DNA of 44,017 nt from an uncultured Bacilli bacterium (GTDB taxonomy: Bacteria > Bacillota_I > Bacilli_A > RF39 > UBA660): positions 1 to 44,017 of the forward strand of contig CANQHE010000006.1 in NCBI GenBank assembly GCA_947623735.1, given 5' to 3'. Both the position numbers and the translations under genes were made by a program. The stretch's first letter is position 1, and each line of letters begins with the position of its first letter. Below are positions 15,658-24,334 of this stretch, piece after piece. The notes beneath the pieces are model-generated. The model was not told the DNA's origin. It searched no databases and saw only the letters and a list, made by a program, of their open reading frames with translations.

Positions 15658-16521
15658 TCAACTTAAAGTTGTATTCCTAATATCTTCAATAAATGCTTCC
15701 ATAATTGCAAGATAATCTAAAGAATTAGCTATTTCTTCATCACTTAAAGTATACATCATATTAACTTTTATTATATTAGCATCATAATTTTCTTCTAAAT
15801 CTTTTACTAAATCACTCTTAGTATCATTACTACATAAATATATATCTTTATATCTTTCACTCTTAAAATTCCCTTTAATTGTTGCTTCATTAACATTATC
15901 ACTATCAAGTACTACTACATTAAACCCATAATTCTCTAAAAATTTTAATTTCATTGAAGAAACCACTAAAGTATTATTTCCCTCTTTACTTGCTAATTTT
16001 GCAATATTTCTTAAATCCGCATCCATATAAGATAATTTTTCTTCTAATTCTTTATATTTAGCTTCAATCTTATCAATAACCATTTTACTTGTCGTATAAT
16101 CAATTAAATTATTCTTAATATTTTTCGCAAGCATTAAATAATTATTTGGACTAAGCCATAACTCTTCAATATTATTAGTATAATTAAGTCCATAAGATAC
16201 ATCAATTAGAAGTAATTTATCATTATTATTTAAAAACTCTCTGGCTAACTCTTTTTCATTAGTAAGTCCATTATATATAAAAAGAGCCCCACTTTGATAA
16301 ACTTCTTTTTGTTTATTTGTAAGTTTATATTTATCGATATTAGCTCCCGCGGGATAAATACTTGATACTTCTTTTTCTTCTCCATATAAATAATTTGCTA
16401 AATAATTAATAGGATAAATAGTAGTATAAACATTATCATTACTTAATTTATCATCATTAAAACAACTTGATAATCCTAAAACAACTAATATCAAAGAACA
16501 TATCTTTATTAATTTTCTCAT
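15658..16521 (-). CDS. ZnuA/TroA-like lipoprotein lacking the metal-binding histidines
   Basis: About 287 aa from the ATG at 16521 (GGTGG site before it; a longer frame to 16578 has no ribosome site). Lipobox LSSC follows a signal peptide. The fold pattern of cluster-9 metal-binding proteins is recognisable: VYTTIYPINYLANYL, VSSIYPAGANIDKYKLT, LFIYNGL, LWLSPNNYLMLAKNI, VVSSMKLKFLENYGF. But each site where ZnuA/TroA has a metal-ligand His (PHDYE, DPHVW, HxAFGY) has another residue: NIDKY, EELWL and SSMKL. No permease or ATPase is adjacent. It probably does not bind zinc or manganese in the usual way. Confidence 0.7.
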   Translation of the reverse strand: MRKLIKICSLILVVLGLSSCFNDDKLSNDNVYTTIYPINYLANYLYGEEKEVSSIYPAGANIDKYKLTNKQKEVYQSGALFIYNGLTNEKELAREFLNNNDKLLLIDVSYGLNYTNNIEELWLSPNNYLMLAKNIKNNLIDYTTSKMVIDKIEAKYKELEEKLSYMDADLRNIAKLASKEGNNTLVVSSMKLKFLENYGFNVVVLDSDNVNEATIKGNFKSERYKDIYLCSNDTKSDLVKDLEENYDANIIKVNMMYTLSDEEIANSLDYLAIMEAFIEDIRNTTLS

Positions 16522-16601
16522 TACTATTCCACCCTTAACATTAATATTGTAATTTATTTTCCCTATTTTTGCAAGCACCTTTTATCTATTATTTATATTT
16601 T

Positions 16602-16622
16602 AAAACTTGAAGCTCAAGTTTT
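16602..16622. other. Nine-base-pair palindromic hairpin in a divergent intergenic region
   Basis: AAAACTTGA-AGC-TCAAGTTTT followed by TTTCTTT. It looks like a terminator, but both neighbours are transcribed away from it. It may be an operator for either gene or a barrier to stray transcription. Confidence 0.5.
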
Positions 16623-16624
16623 TC

Positions 16625-16652
16625 TTTACTTTTTGGTATTTTTTGGTAAAAT
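16625..16652 (+). promoter_or_regulatory. Possible promoter of the helicase gene
   Basis: TTTACT (16625-16630), 16-base spacer ending in TGG, TAAAAT (16647-16652). The AAAGGGGGAT ribosome site at about 16680-16689 fixes the ATG at 16694. Confidence 0.45.
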
Positions 16653-16693
16653 ATTTGCTATATGACGCCTAGCAAAAATTAAAGGGGGATACC

Positions 16694-18136
16694 ATGAAAA
16701 TTGAAGTATTAGGTAACACATTAGACCACGAGCAAACTATCGCGGCCACCACGAATAATGAAAATACAATGATTATCGCCGGAGCTGGTTCTGGTAAAAG
16801 TCTTACGATGGTCGGTAAAGTAAAATATTTAGTTACCCAAGAACATATTAATATTGATGACATTTTATGTATTACCTTTACTAATAATGCCGCGGAAAGT
16901 CTTCAAAAGAAAATCAAAAAAGAACTTAAATTAAAAAATCAAGTCTACACTTTTCATAAACTAGCCTTAGAAATAATTAAAAGTCATAACATCCCCTATA
17001 GTATCGCGGAAGATAATCTTTTAGACTTTTTAATTGATGAAGTCTTAACATCTATTCCAAGTAAAACTTATTTCCGCAATATCTTTTTTACCCGGAACTA
17101 CGAAACAACTAAAGCTTTTCAAAATTACAAAAAAACCATCGCCCGTTTTATTCGTCTTTTTATTGCCAACTTTTATGATTTAAAAAAATTTGATAAAATA
17201 ATTAAAGATGCTAAAACCATGGACCGCCCTTTCTTAAAAATCATTCAAAAAATATATGAAATGTACTTAATTGAAAAAAAATCCCAAAACTTAATTGATT
17301 TTGATGATATGATATATCTCGCTACATCTTTAGTTAAAAATAAAGGCCTTAATAAAACTTATAAATATATTATTATTGATGAATATCAAGATACCTCTCG
17401 TGTAAGAGAAAACTTAATTAAAGAAATAATCCAAAAAACTCATGCTTATATAACTGTCGTAGGCGATGATTTTCAATCAATTTATCGTTTTTCTGGCTGT
17501 GATTTATTTAACTTTTTAGACTTTCCGGAAAACTTTAAACCAGTAAAAAAACTTTATTTAACCTCCACCTATCGTAATAGTCAAGAATTAATAAATGTCG
17601 CTGGTTCTTTTGTAATGGAAAATAAAAGACAAATTAAAAAAAATCTTACTTCTAAAAAAAGTATCCCTAAACCTATTACAATTCTTTATTACGAAGACGG
17701 TAAAAAAGACTTTTTAAAAGCCTTAAAATATATAAACAGCCCTAATCTCTTAATATTAGGTCGCAATAACTTAGACATCTACAACGTTGCTCCCCCTAAT
17801 ATTATAAAAAATAATAATATTACTTATCTAGATACTAATACTTATTATAAAACAATTCATAAAGCCAAAGGTCTCGAAGAAGAAAACGTTTTAATCATTA
17901 ATCTTACTGATGATTCTAATTCTCTTCCCTCTAAAATTAAAGAAGAAAAAATTATTAATTATGTCTTAGTTCATAAAGATTTATTTCCCTATGAAGAAGA
18001 GCGAAGATTATTTTATGTTGCTCTAACTCGTACTAAAAATAATTGTTATTTATTTGTTGAAAAAAATAACCCTTCAATCTTTGTTAAAGAGTTAACTAAA
18101 AAATATAAAAAATATTTAAAATGCATTAAATTATAA
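16694..18136 (+). CDS. Compact UvrD/Rep-family (superfamily 1A) DNA helicase
   Basis: A 480-aa ATP-dependent 3'-5' helicase-like protein. Motifs in order: Q-motif LDHEQTIAA; motif I IIAGAGSGKSLT (about residues 29-40); Ia ITFTNNAAESLQKKI; Ib TFHKLALEII; II IIIDEYQDTS; III VVGDDFQSIYRFSG; IV LTSTYRNSQEL; V TIHKAKGLEEENVLI; VI RRLFYVALTRTKNN. All motifs are present but the protein is about 240 residues shorter than UvrD/PcrA, mainly through loss of the 2B insertion between motifs IV and V. Similar short helicases occur in this part of the Firmicutes; the cellular role is probably repair or replication-associated. Its 3' end overlaps convergent thiI by six bases. Confidence 0.88.
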   Translation: MKIEVLGNTLDHEQTIAATTNNENTMIIAGAGSGKSLTMVGKVKYLVTQEHINIDDILCITFTNNAAESLQKKIKKELKLKNQVYTFHKLALEIIKSHNIPYSIAEDNLLDFLIDEVLTSIPSKTYFRNIFFTRNYETTKAFQNYKKTIARFIRLFIANFYDLKKFDKIIKDAKTMDRPFLKIIQKIYEMYLIEKKSQNLIDFDDMIYLATSLVKNKGLNKTYKYIIIDEYQDTSRVRENLIKEIIQKTHAYITVVGDDFQSIYRFSGCDLFNFLDFPENFKPVKKLYLTSTYRNSQELINVAGSFVMENKRQIKKNLTSKKSIPKPITILYYEDGKKDFLKALKYINSPNLLILGRNNLDIYNVAPPNIIKNNNITYLDTNTYYKTIHKAKGLEEENVLIINLTDDSNSLPSKIKEEKIINYVLVHKDLFPYEEERRLFYVALTRTKNNCYLFVEKNNPSIFVKELTKKYKKYLKCIKL

Positions 18137-19315
18137 TAAATCCCCATATATATTTTCTTCTTTTTCTTTTACTTTAATTATTTCATGATTTTTAACAGCT
18201 TTATATATCATATCTTCATATGCAATTTTTGTTTCATATTCTATGCATTTACCTTTTAAAGGATTTATAACCGGATGTTTTGGTACAAATATAGTACAAC
18301 AATCTTCATAAGGAAGAATACTAGTTTCATAAGTATCAATTTCTTTAGCAATACTAATTATATCTAACTTATCAAAACAAGCAACTGGTCTAATAACGGG
18401 TATTTTAACTACTTCATTTATTGCACTCATACTAGTTAAAGTCTGACTAGCAACTTGTCCAATACTCTCACCATTAACAATTATTTTCGCATTTCTTCTT
18501 CCCGCAATTATCGCACTTATTCGGTACATCATTCTTCTCATAATTGTAATTAAATATTCATGGGGAATATTTTTATATATTTCTTCTTGTATTTCAGTAA
18601 AATTAACTACATGTAAAACTACTTCTCCATTATATTTGGCAAGTTTTCGCGCAAGACTTATAACTTTGTTTTTAGCTTCTATACTTGTATGAGGTGGGGC
18701 TTCAAAATATATTGCCTCTATCTTTACTCCTCTTTTAATCGCAAGATAACCCGCAACAGGTGAGTCTATTCCTCCACTAAGCATGAGAATTCCTTTCCCT
18801 AAAGTTCCAACCGGATACCCACCTAAACCTTTAATTTTATCACTATAAACTAAAACTTCATTCTTTCTATATTCAACATTTATAAGTAATTCGGGATTTT
18901 TAACATCAACTTTTATATTCGGAATATTCTTTAATAAATACCCACCCAACATTTTACTTAAACCAACACTCGTGTATTCAATCTCTTTATTACTTCTTTT
19001 ACTTTCTACTTTAAAAGTTTTAAATTCTTTTTCCTCTACTAACCCTAAAACTTGTTTAAAAACAATATCTATATCGATACTATCAATAATATAACATATA
19101 TTTATTTCATGAATCCCAAAAATATTTTTAACTTTATCTAAAACTTTTCCAAAATCATCAGTATAAATAAACATTCTTCCTAAATCATATTCAACTCTGG
19201 CATCTATTCCTTTTAAAGCTTCTAGAATATTACTCTTAAGTCTTGTAAGAAAAAAATTAATATTATCTTTTTTAGTTGATAACTCTCCATATTTAATTAA
19301 AATTGCTTTCTTCAT
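18131..19315 (-). CDS. thiI: tRNA 4-thiouridine synthetase ThiI
   Basis: A 394-aa ThiI without rhodanese domain, as in B. subtilis. N-terminal ferredoxin-like and THUMP domains (about residues 1-165) bind tRNA. The adenylating PP-loop SGGIDSPVAG lies near residue 180, followed by IYFEAPPHTS and GESIGQVASQT, and the conserved CCTIFVPKHPVINP. It makes s4U at position 8 of tRNAs, using sulfur from a dedicated cysteine desulfurase, whose gene lies just upstream. Own promoter at 19332-19360, after a terminator for the desulfurase gene. Confidence 0.95.
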   Translation of the reverse strand: MKKAILIKYGELSTKKDNINFFLTRLKSNILEALKGIDARVEYDLGRMFIYTDDFGKVLDKVKNIFGIHEINICYIIDSIDIDIVFKQVLGLVEEKEFKTFKVESKRSNKEIEYTSVGLSKMLGGYLLKNIPNIKVDVKNPELLINVEYRKNEVLVYSDKIKGLGGYPVGTLGKGILMLSGGIDSPVAGYLAIKRGVKIEAIYFEAPPHTSIEAKNKVISLARKLAKYNGEVVLHVVNFTEIQEEIYKNIPHEYLITIMRRMMYRISAIIAGRRNAKIIVNGESIGQVASQTLTSMSAINEVVKIPVIRPVACFDKLDIISIAKEIDTYETSILPYEDCCTIFVPKHPVINPLKGKCIEYETKIAYEDMIYKAVKNHEIIKVKEKEENIYGDLL

Positions 19316-19331
19316 AAAACATCACTTCTAA

Positions 19332-19360
19332 ATTATACTAAGATATCCCCTTTTTGTAAA
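19332..19360 (-). promoter_or_regulatory. Promoter of thiI
   Basis: Minus strand: TTTACA (19360-19355), 17-base spacer, TATAAT (19337-19332). Confidence 0.75.
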
Positions 19361-19382
19361 GAAAAAAGATACCTAAGTATCT
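19361..19382 (-). terminator. Terminator of the cysteine desulfurase gene
   Basis: AGATAC-TTAG-GTATCT (19382-19377 with 19372-19367), then TTTTTTC on the minus strand. It starts in the stop codon and separates the gene from thiI. Confidence 0.7.
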
Positions 19383-20520
19383 AATCAAACTTTCTAATAA
19401 GACCACTAAGCCTTGCATAAACTTCTTCAAAAGTACTAATAAAACGATTAACTTCATCAGTTGTTGTAAGATGTGATAAACTAATTCTTATTGTTGATGA
19501 AGCCCGCACTTTATCATCATATATAGCATATACACTAGTTGATAAATTTCCACTTGAACAAGCGGTATTACTACTTACATATATTTCATTTTCTTCTAAA
19601 GCATGTAAAAATGTTTCAGCTTTAATATTTCTTAAACTAATATTTAAAATATGCGGTATTGAATATTTTGTTTTATTAATCATTACTCCTTCATATTTAC
19701 TTAAAGCATCAACTATCTTCATATTTAATCTTTCAATAAATCTTTCTCTTTTCTCAATATCAGTTGTCGAAAGTCTCACAGCTTTTGATAATGCGACAAT
19801 TAAAGGTACTGCTGGTGTTCCTGGACTAAGCATATTACTTTTACCAGAACCATATAATATCGGAGTTAAATTAACACTATTATTTTTATATAAAACCCCT
19901 ATTCCTTTCGGTCCATATATTTTATGTCCTGTAAATGTTGCCATATCAACATCATGAAAATTAACACTTACTTTTCCAACCGCTTGAGTCATATCTGAAT
20001 GAATTATTGTCTCAGGATTTTCTTTCTTAACAATTTGTCTAATCATTTTTAAAGGTTGTCTAACCCCTGTTTCACTATTAACCGCGCATATACTTACTAA
20101 AATTGTTTCAGGTTTAATTAAACTTTTAAGGTCTTCAAAATCTATCAAACCTTCTTCATCATTTTTAACATAACTAATTTCAAAACCTAAACCTTCCAAA
20201 TAATCACATATCGCATAGACACTAGGATGTTCCAATCTTGATGTAATAATATGTCTTCCCTTTTTATGATTTTGCAAAGCACACCCAATAATAGCAATAT
20301 TATTTGATGCTGTCGCTCCACTAGTATATGTTATTTCGGTATCTTGAATCCCAAAAATTTCCGCGATTTGTTTAGTTGCACTATTCATTAAATTCTTAGT
20401 TTTAACCCCAAGTTCATGAATTGAATTAGGATTCCCAAAAAAATCTTTACTCGTTCTATTATATGTATCTAGTACTTCAAACCCCACTGGTGTTGTTGCA
20501 CTATAATCTAAATATATCAT
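19381..20520 (-). CDS. Cysteine desulfurase (NifS/IscS family, NifZ-like)
   Basis: About 379 aa from the ATG at 20520, five bases after AGGTGG; a GTG at 20529 lies inside the ribosome site. PLP-dependent class V aminotransferase fold: IYLDYSATTP start, TSGATASNN, HSDMTQAVGK, and the PLP lysine in FTGHKIYGPKGIG. The persulfide cysteine is in NTACSSGNLS near residue 327. It removes sulfur from cysteine; with thiI immediately downstream it most likely feeds tRNA thiolation as NifZ does in B. subtilis. A TATAAT lies upstream of the ribosome site but its -35 box is poor. Confidence 0.93.
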   Translation of the reverse strand: MIYLDYSATTPVGFEVLDTYNRTSKDFFGNPNSIHELGVKTKNLMNSATKQIAEIFGIQDTEITYTSGATASNNIAIIGCALQNHKKGRHIITSRLEHPSVYAICDYLEGLGFEISYVKNDEEGLIDFEDLKSLIKPETILVSICAVNSETGVRQPLKMIRQIVKKENPETIIHSDMTQAVGKVSVNFHDVDMATFTGHKIYGPKGIGVLYKNNSVNLTPILYGSGKSNMLSPGTPAVPLIVALSKAVRLSTTDIEKRERFIERLNMKIVDALSKYEGVMINKTKYSIPHILNISLRNIKAETFLHALEENEIYVSSNTACSSGNLSTSVYAIYDDKVRASSTIRISLSHLTTTDEVNRFISTFEEVYARLSGLIRKFD

Positions 20521-20611
20521 TTGTACCACCTACTCCTTATTATACAAAATTTTCCCCTATCTTTCTACCTGAAAATTATTTTTTATTCTTTTTTACTATT
20601 TTATGACACAA

Positions 20612-21745
20612 TTATTTTTTATTAAGAATTAACTTCTGATAAATATCTATCGCTTTATTTGTAACATTTAAAGCACTATATTTACTTGCTACTTTCCTTA
20701 ATACTTCTTCATCATACTTATCTATATTTTGATAAACATCAACTATTTTCTGAGCCATTTCTTCTATATTTCCCACATCTACTAATTTGCCACATTTATT
20801 ATCAATATATTCTTCTGGTCCCAAACATTTTGTAGCTACTACTGGCATTCCACTGGCAAGTGCTTCTACTCCGGGAATACAAAAAGTTTCTTTTTCACTT
20901 GCAATTACAAAAACATTATGTCTTAAAAGTTCTTTTCTAATCTCTTCTTTATTAAGTCTTCCTAAAAAATTAACTTTATCTTCCATTTTAAGTTCTAAAC
21001 ATCTATTCTTATATTTATCTTCATAAAAACCATCCCCAATAATAGTTAAAGTAGCTTTTATTTGATATTTTTCATTTATTATTTTTAAAGCTTCAATTAT
21101 ATCATCAATTCTTTTGCCTTTTCTTAAAGCCGATACTGTAATTAATTTTAAATCTTTAATCTTTGCTCTTTTCCCATTAAAATATTCAGTATCAACTAAA
21201 TTAGGAATCACATCACATTTAATATCTTTTGCCATATAATTACTCACGGTTGTAAAATAACTATTTTCTAAAGTATACTCCCCATATTTTTTATAAACTT
21301 CATCTTGAAAAAATCTTTTAAAATAAGAAGAATGTTCCGTTACTACGACTGGAATATTATATTTTTTCCCTAAAACAGCCGCGGCATAACCTGAAGGAAT
21401 AGTAACCTGGGCATGTATTACATCAGGCTTTTCATTATATTTCAAATATTTCTGATAAGCCTTATCCAAAACTTTCACATATTTCTTTAATTGTAAATCC
21501 ATACTGATAATACCAATATCTATCATCTTTCTTATATAAACATCATAATTATTTTGTTTATCAATTTCCCATTTACTCATAAAAGGATATTTTAAAAGCG
21601 ATGTAATCCGTTGTCTATCAATAAAAAGCATATTAACCTTTATATTATCTCTTGCCCCTAATGCCTCACAAAACTCTTTATGATAAATCCCCATTAATTT
21701 ATCTTCCCCATTAGGATACCAAGCGGGAATTATAAGTACGTTCAT
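20612..21745 (-). CDS. Glycosyltransferase family 4 (GT-B)
   Basis: A 377-aa cytoplasmic or peripheral GT4. The N-terminal Rossmann half opens VLIIPAWYPNGEDKLMGIYH and contains DVIHAQVTIPSG and VVTEHSSYF. The C-terminal half contains ALRKGKRIDDIIEAL, LTIIGDGFYEDK, and the E-x7-E nucleotide-sugar site in EKETFCIPGVEALASGMPVV. Length is normal. It probably adds a sugar to a lipid or surface polymer; no other polysaccharide genes are adjacent, so the acceptor is unknown. It lies between ftsZ and the desulfurase gene and is separated from ftsZ by a terminator. Confidence 0.9.
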   Translation of the reverse strand: MNVLIIPAWYPNGEDKLMGIYHKEFCEALGARDNIKVNMLFIDRQRITSLLKYPFMSKWEIDKQNNYDVYIRKMIDIGIISMDLQLKKYVKVLDKAYQKYLKYNEKPDVIHAQVTIPSGYAAAVLGKKYNIPVVVTEHSSYFKRFFQDEVYKKYGEYTLENSYFTTVSNYMAKDIKCDVIPNLVDTEYFNGKRAKIKDLKLITVSALRKGKRIDDIIEALKIINEKYQIKATLTIIGDGFYEDKYKNRCLELKMEDKVNFLGRLNKEEIRKELLRHNVFVIASEKETFCIPGVEALASGMPVVATKCLGPEEYIDNKCGKLVDVGNIEEMAQKIVDVYQNIDKYDEEVLRKVASKYSALNVTNKAIDIYQKLILNKK

Positions 21746-21806
21746 TAATACCTCTCCTATCTATTTATAGTATATCATACTTTTTCTAAAATTTAATAAA
21801 TATCAC

Positions 21807-21833
21807 AAAAAAAACTATCTTTTTTTAAGATAG
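21807..21833 (-). terminator. Terminator of ftsA-ftsZ
   Basis: CTATCTT/AAGATAG stem (21833-21827 with 21821-21815), loop of five A on the minus strand, then eight T. Confidence 0.88.
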
Positions 21834-21840
21834 CTATTTA

Positions 21841-22926
21841 TTAAAATCTATCATCATCTTTATTATTTCTTAAAAATGGTGGTATATCATATTCATCACT
21901 CGCGGCTTGAACTGGTTCTGGTTGTCTTCTCTTAGGTAAAGTAGTTTCATCAGAGAATAATACTTCTTCTGCTTCACCTTCATCTTCAAATCCTGTTGCA
22001 ATTACGGTAACAATAACTTCATCAGTTAAATTATCATTTTGAATAGCACCGAAAATAATATTGACATCATTATTCGCGGCTGCTCTAACTGTTTCTACCG
22101 CATCTTCAATTTCAAACAATGTTAAGTTAGGTCCACCAGTAACATTTACTATTGCATTAGTTGCTCCTTCAATTGTTGCTTCAAGTAAAGAATTAGCCAC
22201 AGCTTGTCTTGCAGCTTCAATAGCTCTATTTTCACCAGCATTACAACCTATACCAATAATGGCGGTTCCACTTTTTTGCATAACTGTTTTAACATCCGCA
22301 AAGTCTAGATTTATAATTCCAGTAACGGCAATCAAATCAGAAATAGATTGCACCCCACGATGTAAAACATTATCAACTTCTTTAAAAGCATCTTTAAATG
22401 ATGTATTTCTATCAATTATATCTCTTAGTTTATCATTTGGAATAACAATTAAGGTATCAACATGTTTCTTTAACTCTTCTAGTCCAAGTAAAGCATTCTC
22501 CATTCTTCTTTTACCTTCAAATCTAAATGGTTTAGTGACAATACCGACTGTTAAAGCCCCTGATTCTTGCGCAATTTCGGCAATAACTGGCGCGGCACCT
22601 GTTCCAGTTCCACCACCCATACCACAAGCAACAAAGACCATGTCAGCTCCTTTTATAACTTCTTCTAAGTCAGCTTTAGATTCAATCGCCGCGGCTCTTC
22701 CTATCTCCGGATTAGCTCCTGCTCCTAAACCTTCGGTAATCGTAGAACCTATCTGTACTTTATTTTCACAACTTGAAGCATTAAGTACTTGTAAATCAGT
22801 ATTTACAACAATAAATTCTACACCTTTAACTCCTTCTTCAATCATTCGGTTAACTGCATTATTACCGCCGCCGCCTACTCCAACGACTTTTATTTTAGCT
22901 ATTTGATCCATTTGTAAACCGTTCAT
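21841..22926 (-). CDS. ftsZ: Cell division protein FtsZ
   Basis: About 361 aa from the ATG at 22926, eight bases after AAGGAGAG; an ATG six bases upstream is too close. Tubulin-like GTPase forming the division ring. [27 protein letters not shown], the tubulin signature [26 protein letters not shown] and LNNTE-equivalent regions are intact. A short acidic linker leads to the C-terminal peptide YDIPPFLRN, which binds FtsA. It lies 12 bases after ftsA. Confidence 0.98.
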   Translation of the reverse strand: MNGLQMDQIAKIKVVGVGGGGNNAVNRMIEEGVKGVEFIVVNTDLQVLNASSCENKVQIGSTITEGLGAGANPEIGRAAAIESKADLEEVIKGADMVFVACGMGGGTGTGAAPVIAEIAQESGALTVGIVTKPFRFEGKRRMENALLGLEELKKHVDTLIVIPNDKLRDIIDRNTSFKDAFKEVDNVLHRGVQSISDLIAVTGIINLDFADVKTVMQKSGTAIIGIGCNAGENRAIEAARQAVANSLLEATIEGATNAIVNVTGGPNLTLFEIEDAVETVRAAANNDVNIIFGAIQNDNLTDEVIVTVIATGFEDEGEAEEVLFSDETTLPKRRQPEPVQAASDEYDIPPFLRNNKDDDRF

Positions 22927-22938
22927 ATGCATCTCTCC

Positions 22939-24183
22939 TTAACTATCAAAAAAATATCCAAATAATTTTCCTAATATTGAATTTTCATTTATATTAACTT
23001 TCTTATGGGCTCCACTAAGTGCTTCTAACTCATCTAAATTAAAAACTGAATACTCTTTATTCTTAAGTTTTAATCTCTCATTATAATACTTAATAGTTCC
23101 AATACCTGTGCTATACTTATTATTCCTAACACCTACAATATCTATTTTACCAAGAATATGTGATTTAGTAAAGACTTTATCAAGCAAATTGTTAAAATCT
23201 CCTAACTCGGTTGTTCCTCCTGTTACTATTATATAATCAATATTCTTTTTCGTAAGTAAATTCATTTGTTTTTTAGCTAAACCAAGTATTTCCTCTAATC
23301 TACTCTCAATAATTTCACATAAATCTTTTTGATTTATTACTACTGTCTCTCCAAGTCTATCAGTTAAACTTATCTTTTCTTCGGGTAAAGCTAAATCCGG
23401 AACTGCAAGTCCTAAGTTTTCCTTTATATGTTTAGCATCTTTCTTGGTTATTTTATAAATATAAGCAATATCATTATCAACATTAGCTCCTCCAAGTTCA
23501 ACTACCTCTGACTTGGTAAGTATTCCTTTATTATATATTGAAACAGTTGTCGTTCCCTCACCTATATTTATTAAAGCACTAACTCCATTAAGAACAAATT
23601 TATTTTTATTCGCTGCCATATCTCCAAGTGGCGATGAAACTACATCTAATACTTTTACTCCAATTTTTTCTAAAACACTTATAAAAGGACTAATATTTAT
23701 TTTTAAAACTGTTACTAATACTGCTTTAATAGTTAACTTATCTGCAATCATATTAATCGGATTTTTAACTACTTCTTCCCCGTTTATCTTATATCTCGTT
23801 GGGACAATACTTACTAATTCCTCTTCATCACTTATTTTATTATAACTAGCTGCTTGCATAGCTCTTATTAAATCTTGATGCGTAATCACATGGTCTTCAT
23901 TAGTAATAGTCGTACTTCCCTCACTCATACTAACCTCAGTATAATAAGATGGTATTGCAAGTACAACTTCTTTAATAGGTATCCCCAGCATTTCTTCAGC
24001 TTTATGAAATGTTTCTTTTAAAGCCGGTATTAAATCATCCCGACTCGCAATTAACCCTTTTTTTATTCCTTTACTGGGAACTTCTGAGGCACAAAGAACA
24101 TTAAGAGAATTTTTAATAAACTCTCCTACGATTAATTTTATTGAACTTGTTCCAATATCTAAACTAGCAATAATCTTTCTCAT
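22939..24183 (-). CDS. ftsA: Cell division protein FtsA
   Basis: A 414-aa actin-like ATPase that tethers FtsZ to the membrane. Phosphate-1 motif IASLDIGTSSIKLIVGE (residues 4-20), the 1C SHS2 region after it, INIGEGTTTVSIYNKG (phosphate 2) and IIVTGGTTELGDFNNLL (adenosine motif). The C-terminal amphipathic helix ILGKLFGYFFDS is the membrane-targeting sequence. Own promoter at 24205-24233. Upstream is a RelA/SpoT-like gene instead of the usual murein and ftsQ genes, so the dcw cluster is broken up here. Confidence 0.95.
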   Translation of the reverse strand: MRKIIASLDIGTSSIKLIVGEFIKNSLNVLCASEVPSKGIKKGLIASRDDLIPALKETFHKAEEMLGIPIKEVVLAIPSYYTEVSMSEGSTTITNEDHVITHQDLIRAMQAASYNKISDEEELVSIVPTRYKINGEEVVKNPINMIADKLTIKAVLVTVLKINISPFISVLEKIGVKVLDVVSSPLGDMAANKNKFVLNGVSALINIGEGTTTVSIYNKGILTKSEVVELGGANVDNDIAYIYKITKKDAKHIKENLGLAVPDLALPEEKISLTDRLGETVVINQKDLCEIIESRLEEILGLAKKQMNLLTKKNIDYIIVTGGTTELGDFNNLLDKVFTKSHILGKIDIVGVRNNKYSTGIGTIKYYNERLKLKNKEYSVFNLDELEALSGAHKKVNINENSILGKLFGYFFDS

Positions 24184-24204
24184 AGCTTCACCTATTCTTA
24201 TATA

Positions 24205-24233
24205 ATTATACTTTAATTTACCTCCATTTTCAA
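24205..24233 (-). promoter_or_regulatory. Promoter of ftsA-ftsZ
   Basis: Minus strand: TTGAAA (24233-24228), 17-base spacer, TATAAT (24210-24205). It lies below the repeat structure at 24246-24334. Confidence 0.75.
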
Positions 24234-24245
24234 GCCATATCGCAA

Positions 24246-24334
24246 AAAAGACTTAATTTCTTAATTCTCAAAGTAAAAGCTCTTTTTTAAATTGATGAGT
24301 TTTTACTTTGAGAATTCACCAAAAGACTTAATTT
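24246..24334. repeat. Long hairpin flanked by 14-base direct repeats
   Basis: AAAAGACTTAATTT occurs at 24246-24259 and 24321-24334. Between them a 16-bp perfect inverted repeat (24263-24278 with 24301-24316) extends through one G-T and three more pairs to 20 bp around a 14-base AT-rich loop. The right direct repeat contains the stop codon of the RelA/SpoT-like gene. There is no T run directly after the stem, so it is not a standard terminator. It may be a MITE-like insertion with duplicated target, or a duplicated gene end. Confidence 0.7.

Noticed and set aside
22061-22906. 281-codon plus-strand open frame antisense to ftsZ
   Set aside because: Lies wholly inside ftsZ, has no ribosome site, and its composition follows from complementing FtsZ codons.
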